Origin: Cytobacillus praedii
GTDB lineage: Bacteria; Bacillota; Bacilli; Bacillales; Cytobacillaceae
DNA length: 64,000 nt
Assembly (NCBI RefSeq): GCF_001439605.1
Contig: NZ_LMBX01000019.1
Coordinates: 25,526-89,525 of the forward strand
Direction: 5' to 3'
In this document: positions 51,037 through 59,559 of the stretch, in pieces
Layout: every line of letters begins with the position of its first letter
Position numbering within the stretch: position 1 is the stretch's first letter
Notes under the pieces: model-generated
Seen by the model: only the letters and a program-made list of their open reading frames with translations
The model's database searches: none
Told to the model about the DNA's origin: nothing
Translations under genes and position numbers: made by a program

Positions 51037-52450
51037 ACCAAAACGTCTTCATCCTATAGCTACTGTAATTAATTGTTTAAAGCTGTTAAAGGAATTAATC
51101 ATTCCATTTCTCGTATTTGTTGTATTTGGGAGTAAAAACGGTTTATTTCAGTTAATCGCTTCCTTAGGGGTCATTGTTTTAGTATTAATCATCGGAATTC
51201 TTACTTGGCTTAGATTTACTTATCGTCTGGAAGATGAGGAATTGCGTATTGAATACGGTGTGTTTGTCCGAAAGAAAAGATATATTCCCTTTGAAAGAAT
51301 ACAAAGTCTAGATTTGTCAGAAGGGATCTTACAGCGGCCATTTGGTTTAGTGAAGGTAAAGATAGAAACAGCAGGCTCGAGTGGTGAGGCAGAGGCGGTT
51401 TTAACAGCTATTTCGAAGAGCCAAGCAACTATCATTCAACAAGCTTTATCCTCCGCTAAAGATGAAACCTCAATAGACGAGCAAGAAGTCGTTAAAGAAA
51501 ATAAAGAAATAATTCTTTATCAAATAACACCGAAGGAGCTTTTTCTGCTTGCCTCTACGTCCGGAGGAGTAGGGGTAGTTATTTCTGCAGTTATCGCTTT
51601 TATTTTTCAATTTGAGGAAATTATTCCTTATGAAAAAGTATTCAACGGGCTGGAGGATTTTATTTCAAGTGGGGTTCTTGTTGTCAGTTTACTCGTATTT
51701 ATTGGCTTTTTAGTAGCATGGGCAGCTGCGCTGATTGGAACGATGCTTAAATATGCTGGATTTACTGTGAAGAAGAATAAAGATGACTTCATCATTACAA
51801 GAGGACTGCTTGAAAAAAGACAGCTCACCATTCCTTCGCATCGCATTCAAGCGATTCGTCTAAGTGAAAATCTCATCAGACAGCCATTGGGATTAAGTAC
51901 AGTGTATATCGAAAGTGCTGGCGGATCTGCAACCGATACGGATAGCTCCCGTGAAATGCTTTTGCCAATCGTAAAAAGGAATGTTATCACGACAATTTTA
52001 TCTCCGTATTTACCTGAATATAATTTAGAGACCCCCATTTTGTCTGCTCCAACTAGGTCTTTAAAACGGTATTTGTTTAGAGGATTAGTATATATGCTGC
52101 CAATGATTGTTGTTTCAGTTATATTTTTTAGGCCATGGGGATATTTATCTCTATTACTCGTCATCCCTTCTTTGCTGCTGTCATATTTGAAATTTAAGGA
52201 CGCCGGCTGGAATGTTGATAGCCAGCAGCTGACTTTAAGATATCGCAGCATAATCAAAAATACAATTTTTATGAAAAGGAATCGAATTCAGTCGCTAGTT
52301 ATGAGAGAGAGCTATTTTCAGAATAAAAATGAATTGGCTTCGATTCAAGCAACGGTTATGTCTGGTTCTGGTGGAACAGGTGGGAAGGTTGTTGATTTGG
52401 AAAAGAACGATGTAGAAGGTATATATGAATGGTATTCCTATTCAAAGTAA
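51023..52450 (+). CDS. ydbT: PH domain-containing membrane protein YdbT
   Basis: A 475-residue partner of YdbS with two or three bPH2 modules alternating with membrane segments: residues about 75-140 (RLEDEELRIEYGVFVRKKRYIPFERIQSLDLSEGILQRPFG), about 250-320 (IITRGLLEKRQLTIPSHRIQAIRLSENLIRQPLG) and a weaker third at about 395-470, all quoted in pieces. Pairs of hydrophobic helices lie near 20-60, 165-235 and 345-385. It starts with ATG 51023 inside ydbS. Localisation at the membrane is certain; biochemical role is not known. Confidence 0.9.
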   Translation: MRMSEPKRLHPIATVINCLKLLKELIIPFLVFVVFGSKNGLFQLIASLGVIVLVLIIGILTWLRFTYRLEDEELRIEYGVFVRKKRYIPFERIQSLDLSEGILQRPFGLVKVKIETAGSSGEAEAVLTAISKSQATIIQQALSSAKDETSIDEQEVVKENKEIILYQITPKELFLLASTSGGVGVVISAVIAFIFQFEEIIPYEKVFNGLEDFISSGVLVVSLLVFIGFLVAWAAALIGTMLKYAGFTVKKNKDDFIITRGLLEKRQLTIPSHRIQAIRLSENLIRQPLGLSTVYIESAGGSATDTDSSREMLLPIVKRNVITTILSPYLPEYNLETPILSAPTRSLKRYLFRGLVYMLPMIVVSVIFFRPWGYLSLLLVIPSLLLSYLKFKDAGWNVDSQQLTLRYRSIIKNTIFMKRNRIQSLVMRESYFQNKNELASIQATVMSGSGGTGGKVVDLEKNDVEGIYEWYSYSK

Positions 52451-52503
52451 ATGTGAAAAGTTGAAAAAATATTGAATATTCTTCAATTCTTGAGTCAAAT
52501 CAA

Positions 52504-52530
52504 TAAATAAAAAGGAAAAATAACCGATAG
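52504..52530 (+). promoter_or_regulatory. Sigma-D promoter of the chemoreceptor gene
   Basis: TAAA (52504-52507), exactly 15 nt, ACCGATAG (52523-52530), close to the Bacillus sigma-D consensus TAAA-N15-GCCGATAT. It lies 148 nt before the chemoreceptor start. Confidence 0.78.
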
Positions 52531-52677
52531 TAGTTATGGACTATGTTTTAAATTGAGTTGCCCCTCCCAGATTTTCGAATCCATTTCGGTGTAGGGGAAA
52601 AGACCTAGCTGATTCTGATAACATCTATAGTAAATAAGTTGAAGTGGTATGAAAATTGAACAATGGAGTGACTGACT

Positions 52678-53676
52678 ATGTTTAAAACAAAAAAAGGATC
52701 GACGCAGCTTCTAGAAGAAAATACAGAGCTGAAAAATCGCTTAAAGATGATATTTGAAAAAGCTCAGCAAAATGAAGAATATCTTACTAGTTTTATTGAA
52801 AGCTTTAATAATGAAATTCATACTGCAATAGAACAGCATGAAATGGTGAATGGACAGCATAATATTCTAGCTGATTTAGTCGGGAAAATCATGGAGCGAT
52901 TTGATAAAGTAAATGTTATTAGTCAAATGTCCTATGATAAATCCATTGGACTTCATGAAAAGGGCCAGAGTTTAATTGAATCTACAATTGATATGGTGAA
53001 AATATCAGAAGAAGGAAGAGATTCCGTTAGTAAAGTAGAGGGTCTTATCGCGAAGCTTGGAGAACAGCTGCATGAAACCTCAGTTAAAATGAATCAATTA
53101 AATGAGCGATCAAAAGAAATTGAAATGATTGTTAAGGTAATTAAGGAAATTGCAGATCAAACAAATCTTCTTGCACTTAATGCATCAATTGAAGCGGCAA
53201 GAGCTGGAGAGCATGGAAAGGGTTTTGCTGTCGTTGCTGAAGAGGTTCGAAAGCTGGCAGAAAATACAGCAGAAAGCACACACAATATTAGTGTTCTGAC
53301 TCAGAATATTCAAAAGGATATTGATGGTTCTTTACAATCGACGAAAATGAGTACAGGGTTAATTGAAGAAGGAATCCAATTAAGCACAAACACAACAAGT
53401 ACGATTGATTATATTTTATCCGTTATTAATAATGTCCAAGGAGAGGTAAAGGATGTTATTAGCACGATTGAAGAACAGCGTGACTACTCAAATGATGTAA
53501 TGAATGAGATTAGAGAAACAAGATCAACGTTTGATGAAGCAAATGAAATGATCATTAAGCATATTAATGATGCCAGTGTTGTAGATGAAAAGCTAGAAAG
53601 CGGCATCAAGCAAATAGCTGAGTTAAGCAATCGGGGAAACCGGGAGCTTTGGAATGAGTATAAGGAATATAAATAA
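52678..53676 (+). CDS. Soluble methyl-accepting chemotaxis protein
   Basis: Cytoplasmic chemoreceptor of 332 residues without membrane segments or HAMP. It is almost all coiled coil, with the kinase-control hairpin tip [40 protein letters not shown] (in pieces, residues about 157-197). About 60 N-terminal residues form a separate helical region, without a recognised sensor domain. Comparable B. subtilis proteins are YfmS and HemAT. It should signal to CheA/CheW encoded elsewhere. Monocistronic, with a sigma-D-type promoter and its own terminator. Confidence 0.9.
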   Translation: MFKTKKGSTQLLEENTELKNRLKMIFEKAQQNEEYLTSFIESFNNEIHTAIEQHEMVNGQHNILADLVGKIMERFDKVNVISQMSYDKSIGLHEKGQSLIESTIDMVKISEEGRDSVSKVEGLIAKLGEQLHETSVKMNQLNERSKEIEMIVKVIKEIADQTNLLALNASIEAARAGEHGKGFAVVAEEVRKLAENTAESTHNISVLTQNIQKDIDGSLQSTKMSTGLIEEGIQLSTNTTSTIDYILSVINNVQGEVKDVISTIEEQRDYSNDVMNEIRETRSTFDEANEMIIKHINDASVVDEKLESGIKQIAELSNRGNRELWNEYKEYK

Positions 53677-53684
53677 TTGAATAA

Positions 53685-53705
53685 AGGGGCTAATGCCCCT
53701 TTTTA
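53685..53705 (+). terminator. Terminator after the chemoreceptor gene
   Basis: Stem AGGGGC / GCCCCT with a 4-nt loop and T5. Confidence 0.82.
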
Positions 53706-53738
53706 TCTGAATAAAAAATATACGTTTTTCCAATTTGA

Positions 53739-53822
53739 GAACTGTCTAGCTCTTGCGCATTTCAAACTTCAGATCTCCTCCAGTTTGTACGGCGATGGGA
53801 CAAGGTGCTTCCGATATTCTTA
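53739..53822 (+). repeat. Intergenic repeat family A, copy 5 (internally deleted)
   Basis: It has both ends of family A (GAGAACTGTCTAGCTC and GGCGATGGGACAAGGTGCTTCCG) and the ATTTCAAACTTCAGATCTCCTCC block, but about 75 nt of the centre are missing. It ends at the stop codon of the converging rhomboid gene. Confidence 0.8.
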
Positions 53823-54548
53823 TCTAAACAAAAATCCTACTAATGCAAGGATAATGATAATTCCCAATAGCAAGAGTTTAGAAGGCTCAATCTCTTTTAA
53901 TGAAGGACGCTGGTTTCTAAACCGACTAGAAGAAGAACGGGTAAAGGAAAAGACCGGTCTTTTTTTATTTGAGAGTAGGGCAGCACCGATTAGGAAACCA
54001 GCTAAGAGCCCAAATAAATGAGCAACTACATTAATGTTTGGCTGCAAGAAAGTCATAATCACACTGATGATGGTAATGGTTAATATGAGCTGTGAATTTG
54101 CATAAGAGATCATGTCTTTTCTAAACATTATGATCGCTGCAAAAAAGCCAAATAACCCGAAAATTGCCCCGCTAGCTCCTACATGAATATAAGTCAAAGG
54201 CTCCAAAAATAATGTAGCTGTATTTGCAGCCACCCCAGCAGCCAGATAAACAAAAATAAACTTTCCCTTTCCCAAAATCTGCTCTAAAGCAGGACCAAAT
54301 AAAACAAGTGAGAAGCTATTAAAAAGGACATGAGAAAAGCCGCTATGCATAAAAATAGGTGTAATCAGCCGCCAATACTCTCCTTCAAAAATATATAAAT
54401 TCACCCCTGCAAAATGTTCAAAGAGCCATTTGTTTGGAAGAAATGGCAGGATGGTTAATAAATAAAGTACAATATGAATGGAAACGATGATAGAAACTAC
54501 TGGGTAGTGGCGCAGAAATTGTTTAAAGCTTTCTGATCTTGTAAACAT
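53820..54548 (-). CDS. ydcA: Rhomboid-family intramembrane serine protease YdcA
   Basis: A 242-residue membrane protein with about six helices. The catalytic serine is in GASGAIFGLFGFF and the histidine in NVVAHLFGLLAGFLIGAAL; HSGFSHVLFNSFSLVLFG in the second segment carries the conserved HxxxN motif. B. subtilis YdcA occupies the same locus, between ydbT and acpS. Here it lies on the minus strand with repeats on both sides. The substrate is unknown. Confidence 0.9.
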   Translation of the reverse strand: MFTRSESFKQFLRHYPVVSIIVSIHIVLYLLTILPFLPNKWLFEHFAGVNLYIFEGEYWRLITPIFMHSGFSHVLFNSFSLVLFGPALEQILGKGKFIFVYLAAGVAANTATLFLEPLTYIHVGASGAIFGLFGFFAAIIMFRKDMISYANSQLILTITIISVIMTFLQPNINVVAHLFGLLAGFLIGAALLSNKKRPVFSFTRSSSSRFRNQRPSLKEIEPSKLLLLGIIIILALVGFLFR

Positions 54549-54592
54549 GAGGGGCCTCCCTTTATAAAAATAAGACAGTATAACTTTGAAGT

Positions 54593-54757
54593 TAGAGAAT
54601 TGTCTAGCACAAGCGTCCGATCGCTAACAAACTTTAGGTCACCTCCGCAACGATTGTGTTAACATCGGTTCGCTCTCGCTTACCGTGTTTCCTTTATCTC
54701 GGTCGTGGTCCTTCCAGTTTGTACGGCGATGACCAAGGTGCTTGCGCTTTTCTGATC
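54593..54757 (+). repeat. Intergenic repeat family A, copy 6
   Basis: Near full-length copy from AGAGAATTGTCTAGCAC to AAGGTGCTTGCGCTTTTCTG, with several base changes from copy 4 (for example CACCTCCGCAACGATTGTG). It lies between divergent ydcA and acpS. Confidence 0.85.
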
Positions 54758-54805
54758 TCTTAATTGTTTATGCATAGGATAATTTAATTAGAAGGATGAT
54801 GTCCA

Positions 54806-55174
54806 ATGATTTCTGGTATTGGGATAGATATTGTAGAGCTTAGCCGGATAAGAAGAATTTACTTAAGACAGCAAAAGTTTGTTGACCGAATATTAACTGT
54901 GAATGAAAAGGAGATTTTCTACAATTTGACGGAAGACCGGAAGACTGAGTATTTAGCTGGACGTTTTGCGGCTAAGGAAGCCTTTTCAAAAGCTATAGGT
55001 ACAGGGTTAGGCGGGAGTTTATCTTTTTTAGACATTGAAATTGTAAAAGATAAGAACGGGAAGCCGTTTATCTCCAGGCCGTTCAACGAAGGTGTTCATC
55101 TCTCCATTTCCCATAGTAAAGAATATGCTGTGGCGCAGGTTGTTATTGAAAAGCAAGAGCAGAAAGAAAAATAA
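54806..55174 (+). CDS. acpS: Holo-(acyl-carrier-protein) synthase
   Basis: Transfers 4'-phosphopantetheine from CoA to ACP. The 122-residue protein opens with [14 protein letters not shown] (Mg-binding Asp) and has [17 protein letters not shown] with the KEAxxKA motif, and [15 protein letters not shown]. Length and position match B. subtilis acpS. A GAAGGATG site precedes the ATG. Confidence 0.96.
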   Translation: MISGIGIDIVELSRIRRIYLRQQKFVDRILTVNEKEIFYNLTEDRKTEYLAGRFAAKEAFSKAIGTGLGGSLSFLDIEIVKDKNGKPFISRPFNEGVHLSISHSKEYAVAQVVIEKQEQKEK

Positions 55175-55385
55175 AAGCTTGTCATTCCCTTTAGCATATT
55201 CTTAAAGGTTGTCTCATATATTCATAGTGCAATAGGAGAGACAAGGCTAGTTTTTAGCAGCTATGAAAAGCTTGCCTCCATCTCCTCCACGATAAGTGCG
55301 CGATCAAAGCTAATTTTCACTTTAGAAATTGGCTTAGTGCAGTGGCTGGACAATACACTGAATCGAGACTAAAGGGGTTGAAGGA

Positions 55386-56393
55386 ATGAGAAGAAAGTGG
55401 TTAATGCTGTTAGCCGGGCTATTGATTGTCATTGCATTGTCTGCTTGCGGAACGAAATCCCAAGAAGACGTAACAAAGGAGTTGAGCGGGAAGCTCGAGG
55501 AAATTAAAAGCTATAAGGCAAATGCGAAGATGACATTGCAGATGGGAACAGAGCCACAAACGTATGAGATTGAGGTTTGGCACAAGGATCCAATGTATTA
55601 TAAGGTAGATCTCAAAAATGCGCAAAAGGATCAAAGCCAAATGATTCTTCGGAATGATGAAGGCGTGTTTGTCCTTACACCTGCGCTAAATAAGAGCTTC
55701 AAGTTTCAAAGCGAGTGGCCAAAAAATAGCAGCCAGGCTTATTTATATGAATCGTTAATAAAAGATATCATTGACGATAAAGAAGCCGCATTTAAAGCGA
55801 CAAAAGATCATTATATATTTGAAACAAAAACGAAATACCAAAATAACCAAATGCTTCCTACCCAAGAAATTAAACTGAAAAAATCAGATCTCACTCCTGT
55901 AAGTGTGAAGGTAATGGATACAGATAAAAATGCGCTTGTAACTGTTGAATTCACGGCTGTGAAATTCAATGCTTCATTAGATAAAAAAGACTTTGATATG
56001 AAAAAGAATATGACAAGTGCCCAATTAGAAGTTCCTGTTATGGGAGAAGTAGCAGATGAAGAATTCTCAGTTAAATATCCTACTGGGTATTCAGAATATG
56101 AATTGATTGATCAAAAGGAAATAAAAACAGCAAATGGAAAGCGTGTAGTTTTAACATATGATGGTGAAAAGTCCTTTACACTCATTCAGGAAAAGGCAGA
56201 AGTTATGACGGCCTCTTCATTAACATCTGTAAGCGGTGACCCTGTGGACCTAGGTTTCACGATTGGTGCTCTTTCTAATAATACAATTACTTGGACACAT
56301 CAAGGAGTGGATTATCTATTAGCATCCAATGATTTAACGGATGAAGAATTAACGGCAATCGCCCGTTCTGTGCAAGGAAATACAGTAAAATAA
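55386..56393 (+). CDS. ydcC: LolA-like lipoprotein YdcC
   Basis: A 335-residue lipoprotein: the signal peptide ends in lipobox LSAC (Cys at about residue 21), and the rest is a beta-rich LolA/outer-membrane-carrier-like domain (SYKANAKMTLQMGTEPQTYEIEVWHKDPMYYKV, in pieces). B. subtilis YdcC, at the same locus, is a sporulation-associated lipoprotein. The 210 nt before it contain a remnant resembling the centre of a family A repeat (CTCCTCCACGATAAGTGCGC). AAGGGGTTGAAGGA precedes the ATG. Confidence 0.9.
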   Translation: MRRKWLMLLAGLLIVIALSACGTKSQEDVTKELSGKLEEIKSYKANAKMTLQMGTEPQTYEIEVWHKDPMYYKVDLKNAQKDQSQMILRNDEGVFVLTPALNKSFKFQSEWPKNSSQAYLYESLIKDIIDDKEAAFKATKDHYIFETKTKYQNNQMLPTQEIKLKKSDLTPVSVKVMDTDKNALVTVEFTAVKFNASLDKKDFDMKKNMTSAQLEVPVMGEVADEEFSVKYPTGYSEYELIDQKEIKTANGKRVVLTYDGEKSFTLIQEKAEVMTASSLTSVSGDPVDLGFTIGALSNNTITWTHQGVDYLLASNDLTDEELTAIARSVQGNTVK

Positions 56394-56405
56394 GTATTCG
56401 CATTC

Positions 56406-56430
56406 AGGCTCTTTGATAAGAGCCTTTTTT
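56406..56430 (+). terminator. Terminator after ydcC
   Basis: Stem AGGCTCTT / AAGAGCCT with a 4-nt loop and T6. Confidence 0.88.
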
Positions 56431-56463
56431 ATTTGTGAATATTCAGATAAGGATTAAATTTAT

Positions 56464-56493
56464 TTGACAAATTTATATAGAGAGTTTGATAAT
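56464..56493 (+). promoter_or_regulatory. Sigma-A promoter of alr
   Basis: TTGACA (56464-56469), 18 nt, GATAAT (56488-56493), ending 25 nt before the first possible alr start. Confidence 0.8.
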
Positions 56494-56518
56494 AATAATA
56501 TTTATGACGGTTTAAAGG

Positions 56519-57688
56519 ATGGGGAAGCTAGTGGACAGCCAATTGGCTTATTACAGGGATACTTGGGCAGAAATAAACTTGGAACATATTTCATATAATA
56601 TTGAAGAAATGAAGCGTCATATTGGTGAAGGTGTGAAGGTTTTCGCAGTTGTGAAGGCAAACGCATATGGCCATGGTGACGAAGAGGTTGCTAAAGAGGC
56701 ATTAAATTCAGGTGCATCCTATTTAGCTGTTGCATTTTTGGATGAAGCCCTCGCTCTCCGCAGAAAAGGAATTGAAGCACCTATCCTTGTGTTAGGGATA
56801 TGCAGACCTGAGGATGTTAGAATTGCAGCGGAAAATCGGATCTCATTAACCGTATTTCAGCAGAAATGGCTTAGCGAGGCAAAGGAAACATTGCCCTCCA
56901 ATGCCAGGTTAGACATCCATGTAAAGCTTGATACTGGAATGGGGAGACTGGGTGTACGCAGTAAAGACGAGCTAAATGGGCTTGAAGCAATAATAAAAGG
57001 GGATCCTCGATTTTATTTAGAAGGTGTTTACACACATTTTGCAACAGCCGATGAGCTTGATTTTACTTATTTTGAAGGGCAAATGGAACGCTTTCAAGAA
57101 ATGATTTCTTGGTTTGAGGCAAGACCAGAATTTATCCACACAGGCAATAGTGCAGCTGCATTAATACATCCCGAGACACACCATAATGCAGTTAGGATGG
57201 GAATTTCTATGTACGGACTAACACCCTCACCTGAAATTGAACCAGATCTGCCATTTAGATTGAAACCTGCCTTTTCCCTCCATACAAAACTAGTACATGT
57301 TAAAAAGATTAAGAAAGGAGAGAGGGTTAGCTATGGTGCTACCTATGAAGCAGCCGACGACGAATGGATTGGGACTTTGCCAATTGGTTATGCTGATGGA
57401 TGGATACGAAAATTAAAAGGCCAAGAGGTGCTTGTTGAGGGGCGAAGAGTTCCAATTGTTGGGCGGATTTGTATGGACCAATGCATGGTTAAGCTGCCGG
57501 CTGAGTTACCTATAGGAACGGTCGTGACTCTTATTGGGACGCAGGGAGATGAGTATATTTCTGTAAATGAAGTCGCTGAAAAGCTTCATACCATTAATTA
57601 TGAAATTACATGTATGGTAGCGGGCAGAATTCCAAGGGTGTATAAAAAGAATGGAAAAGTGAAAAGGATTATTAACTCTTTATTGTAA
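56519..57688 (+). CDS. alr: Alanine racemase
   Basis: PLP enzyme supplying D-Ala for Ddl. It has up to 389 residues. The PLP lysine is in [12 protein letters not shown] (about residue 43) and the second catalytic base Tyr in [20 protein letters not shown] and LPIGYADGW are family blocks. Two starts are possible: ATG 56519, nearly touching AAAGG, and GTG 56531, with GATGGGGA upstream; the latter gives 385 residues and begins at [16 protein letters not shown]. subtilis alr (dal) is at the same place before ndoAI. Confidence 0.95.
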   Translation: MGKLVDSQLAYYRDTWAEINLEHISYNIEEMKRHIGEGVKVFAVVKANAYGHGDEEVAKEALNSGASYLAVAFLDEALALRRKGIEAPILVLGICRPEDVRIAAENRISLTVFQQKWLSEAKETLPSNARLDIHVKLDTGMGRLGVRSKDELNGLEAIIKGDPRFYLEGVYTHFATADELDFTYFEGQMERFQEMISWFEARPEFIHTGNSAAALIHPETHHNAVRMGISMYGLTPSPEIEPDLPFRLKPAFSLHTKLVHVKKIKKGERVSYGATYEAADDEWIGTLPIGYADGWIRKLKGQEVLVEGRRVPIVGRICMDQCMVKLPAELPIGTVVTLIGTQGDEYISVNEVAEKLHTINYEITCMVAGRIPRVYKKNGKVKRIINSLL

Positions 57689-57737
57689 TTGATATTGTCG
57701 AAAAATGTCTTTTTTACTGGAAAAATAAGATTATGCA

Positions 57738-57763
57738 TAAAAACTTAATTTTTTAGCCGATAA
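57738..57763 (+). promoter_or_regulatory. Possible sigma-D-like promoter upstream of ndoAI
   Basis: TAAA (57738-57741), 14 nt, GCCGATAA (57756-57763). The -10 is nearly perfect for sigma-D, but the next gene is an antitoxin, so this may be chance. Confidence 0.4.
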
Positions 57764-57866
57764 TACAGAAGAATTAATAAATCCTCTTTGCATAAGGCGT
57801 GTTTGATGATAATATTGAAATTGGTAGATATAAAATGGTGTGTAGTGATGGTGGAGGTGTTTGTTT

Positions 57867-58148
57867 GTGGCTGAGTCCAGCGCAACAACAGAGATAATGG
57901 TTAAATTACCGCAACATCTATTAACAGAGTTAGATGGTTTTGCTAAACAGGAAAACGTTAACCGGAGTGAATTCATTTATCAAGCAACCAAAATGTATTT
58001 GCGTGAACGGAAAAAGAGACAAATTCGTGAATCCATGCGTCGTGGCTATATGGAGATGGCGAAAATAAATTTGACGATTGCATCTGAAGCATTTCAAGCG
58101 GAATTCGAGGCAGAACACACAGTTGAACGTCTAGTAAGCGGAGGGTAA
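57867..58148 (+). CDS. ndoAI: Antitoxin EndoAI (MazE-type, ribbon-helix-helix)
   Basis: Antitoxin of the EndoA RNase. Length is 93, exactly as in B. subtilis. The N-terminal ribbon-helix-helix DNA-binding part is [21 protein letters not shown]...[14 protein letters not shown], and the C terminus [13 protein letters not shown]...[14 protein letters not shown] binds the toxin. The start is GTG 57867, with GGAGGTG 7 nt upstream; the in-frame TTG at 57861 is too close to it. The last part is almost invariant in Bacillus, which makes the call firm. Confidence 0.95.
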   Translation: MAESSATTEIMVKLPQHLLTELDGFAKQENVNRSEFIYQATKMYLRERKKRQIRESMRRGYMEMAKINLTIASEAFQAEFEAEHTVERLVSGG

Positions 58149-58152
58149 TCCT

Positions 58153-58503
58153 TTGATTGTCAAACGTGGTGACGTTTATTTTGCAGACCTATCCCCAGTT
58201 GTTGGTTCAGAACAAGGTGGCGTTCGTCCAGTGCTTGTCATCCAAAACGATATCGGGAATCGGTTTAGTCCCACAGTAATTGTTGCAGCAATCACTGCTC
58301 AAATTCAAAAAGCTAAGCTGCCTACTCATGTTGAAATTGATGCGAAGCGTTATGGCTTTGAACGGGATTCGGTTATTCTTCTAGAACAAATTCGTACGAT
58401 TGATAAACAGCGCTTAACCGATAAAATTACCCACCTCGATGACGAAATGATGGAAAAAGTGGATGAAGCCGTGCAGATTAGCCTTGGTCTCATCGAATTT
58501 TAA
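58153..58503 (+). CDS. ndoA: Endoribonuclease toxin EndoA (MazF family)
   Basis: mRNA interferase that cuts at UACAU in B. subtilis. The 116-residue length is identical to that protein. [47 protein letters not shown] (in pieces) has the catalytic Arg/Thr environment of the family. It starts at TTG 58153, 4 nt after ndoAI, with GGAGGGT overlapping the antitoxin stop. The tight spacing ensures coupled synthesis. Confidence 0.96.
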   Translation: MIVKRGDVYFADLSPVVGSEQGGVRPVLVIQNDIGNRFSPTVIVAAITAQIQKAKLPTHVEIDAKRYGFERDSVILLEQIRTIDKQRLTDKITHLDDEMMEKVDEAVQISLGLIEF

Positions 58504-58506
58504 TAG

Positions 58507-58532
58507 AAAACGCTCTTGTTAAAGAGCGTTTT
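58507..58532 (+). terminator. Terminator after ndoA
   Basis: An 11-bp stem (AAAACGCTCTT / AAGAGCGTTTT) with a 4-nt loop and T5. Confidence 0.9.
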
Positions 58533-58607
58533 TATATCTTGAACGGTTATTAAAAACATTGGTTAAAAAAGCCACCATTTTTTTATAAAAAATAGATCGT
58601 CTGCCCA

Positions 58608-58635
58608 AGGCAAGCATACAATGCTTGCCTTTTTT
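58608..58635 (+). terminator. Second terminator before rsbV
   Basis: An 11-bp stem (AAGGCAAGCAT / ATGCTTGCCTT) with a 3-nt loop and T6, 75 nt past the first. The pair isolates rsbV from the toxin operon. Confidence 0.9.
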
Positions 58636-58694
58636 ATCAGTGATATGTTTCGAAAATTCTAATTAATAATTTTAAAAATAATCACGTATAACAG

Positions 58695-58720
58695 GTTTAC
58701 TCTTTGCGGAATTCGGGTAC
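58695..58720 (+). promoter_or_regulatory. Sigma-B promoter of rsbV-rsbW-sigB
   Basis: GTTTAC (58695-58700), 14 nt, GGGTAC (58715-58720), close to the sigma-B consensus GTTTAA-N12-14-GGGTAT. It is 36 nt before rsbV and would give positive autoregulation of the operon. Confidence 0.88.
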
Positions 58721-58756
58721 TTAATAGGCAAATTGGCATAAAAAGGTGGGTCATTT

Positions 58757-59089
58757 ATGAATATTTCTATTGAAACGAAGGAAAAGGATCAATTAATAAC
58801 TGTGAATATTAGCGGCGAGATTGATGCATATACTGCACCCAAACTGCGTGAGTCCCTTTTTCAATTGGCAGAAAAAAAGGAATCAGTAATCATCATTAAC
58901 CTTTCTGGCGTTACTTATATGGATAGTACAGGATTAGGTGTCTTTGTTGGCGTCTTTAAAAATATCCGTTCAAATAATGGGCAGTTAAAGCTTTTAGGAT
59001 TATCCAGCCGATTAATGAGACTTTTTGAAATTACAGGTTTATCTACAATTATGGATATATCTGGCCAGATTGAAGGTGAAGTAAGTTGA
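58757..59089 (+). CDS. rsbV: Anti-anti-sigma factor RsbV
   Basis: STAS-domain protein of 110 residues that frees sigma-B by binding RsbW when unphosphorylated. The phosphorylated serine is Ser57 in MDSTGLGVFVG. The ATG follows AAAGGTGGG. In B. subtilis this gene is preceded by rsbRA-S-T-U; here it comes directly after the EndoA operon and two terminators. It overlaps rsbW by 4 nt. Confidence 0.96.
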   Translation: MNISIETKEKDQLITVNISGEIDAYTAPKLRESLFQLAEKKESVIIINLSGVTYMDSTGLGVFVGVFKNIRSNNGQLKLLGLSSRLMRLFEITGLSTIMDISGQIEGEVS

Positions 59090-59559
59090 CACAATCATTT
59101 GATTACATTGAATTGAAAATTCCTGCTAAAGCCGAGTTCTTGAGTGTTATTCGGCTTACATTATCAGGCATTGCAAGCCGAATGGGGTTTGCCTATGATG
59201 AAATTGAAGATTTAAAGATTGCTACAAGTGAGGCATGTACGAATGCGATTCAGCATGCTTATACTAGTAATGAACATGGGGAAGTAATTGTTGGCTTTGG
59301 GTTATATGGGAACCGTTTGGAAGTAATGGTTGCCGATAATGGGATAAGTTTTGATTTTCTCGCCGCTAAGCAAGGGATTGGCCGTTATGAAGAGACAGAT
59401 TCTGTTGAGTTTTTGCGTGAAGGAGGCTTAGGTCTTTACTTAATAGAGTCGTTAATGGACGAGGTTCGAATTCATAACAAAGAGGGTGTGACGGTCTTCA
59501 TGATCAAATACCTTGAGGGGGAGCAGGTGGAGAGGGATGTCGAAACAATCTCAACCTAA
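59086..59559 (+). CDS. rsbW: Anti-sigma-B factor / serine kinase RsbW
   Basis: GHKL-type kinase of 157 residues that holds sigma-B and phosphorylates RsbV. The N box is EIEDLKIATSEACTNAIQHAY, the G1 box VADNGISFDF, and the G2-like box LREGGLGLYLIESLMDEV (all in order). It starts with TTG 59086, preceded by GAAGGTGAA. It overlaps rsbV by 4 nt and sigB by 23 nt, so the three proteins are made in coupled amounts. Confidence 0.96.
   Translation: MTQSFDYIELKIPAKAEFLSVIRLTLSGIASRMGFAYDEIEDLKIATSEACTNAIQHAYTSNEHGEVIVGFGLYGNRLEVMVADNGISFDFLAAKQGIGRYEETDSVEFLREGGLGLYLIESLMDEVRIHNKEGVTVFMIKYLEGEQVERDVETIST

Noticed and set aside
53677..54021. 114-residue frame starting right after the chemoreceptor
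   Set aside because: It crosses a terminator, a repeat and the antisense strand of the rhomboid gene.
57731..57976. Minus-strand frame over the ndoAI start
   Set aside because: It is antisense to a firmly identified antitoxin gene and has no site.
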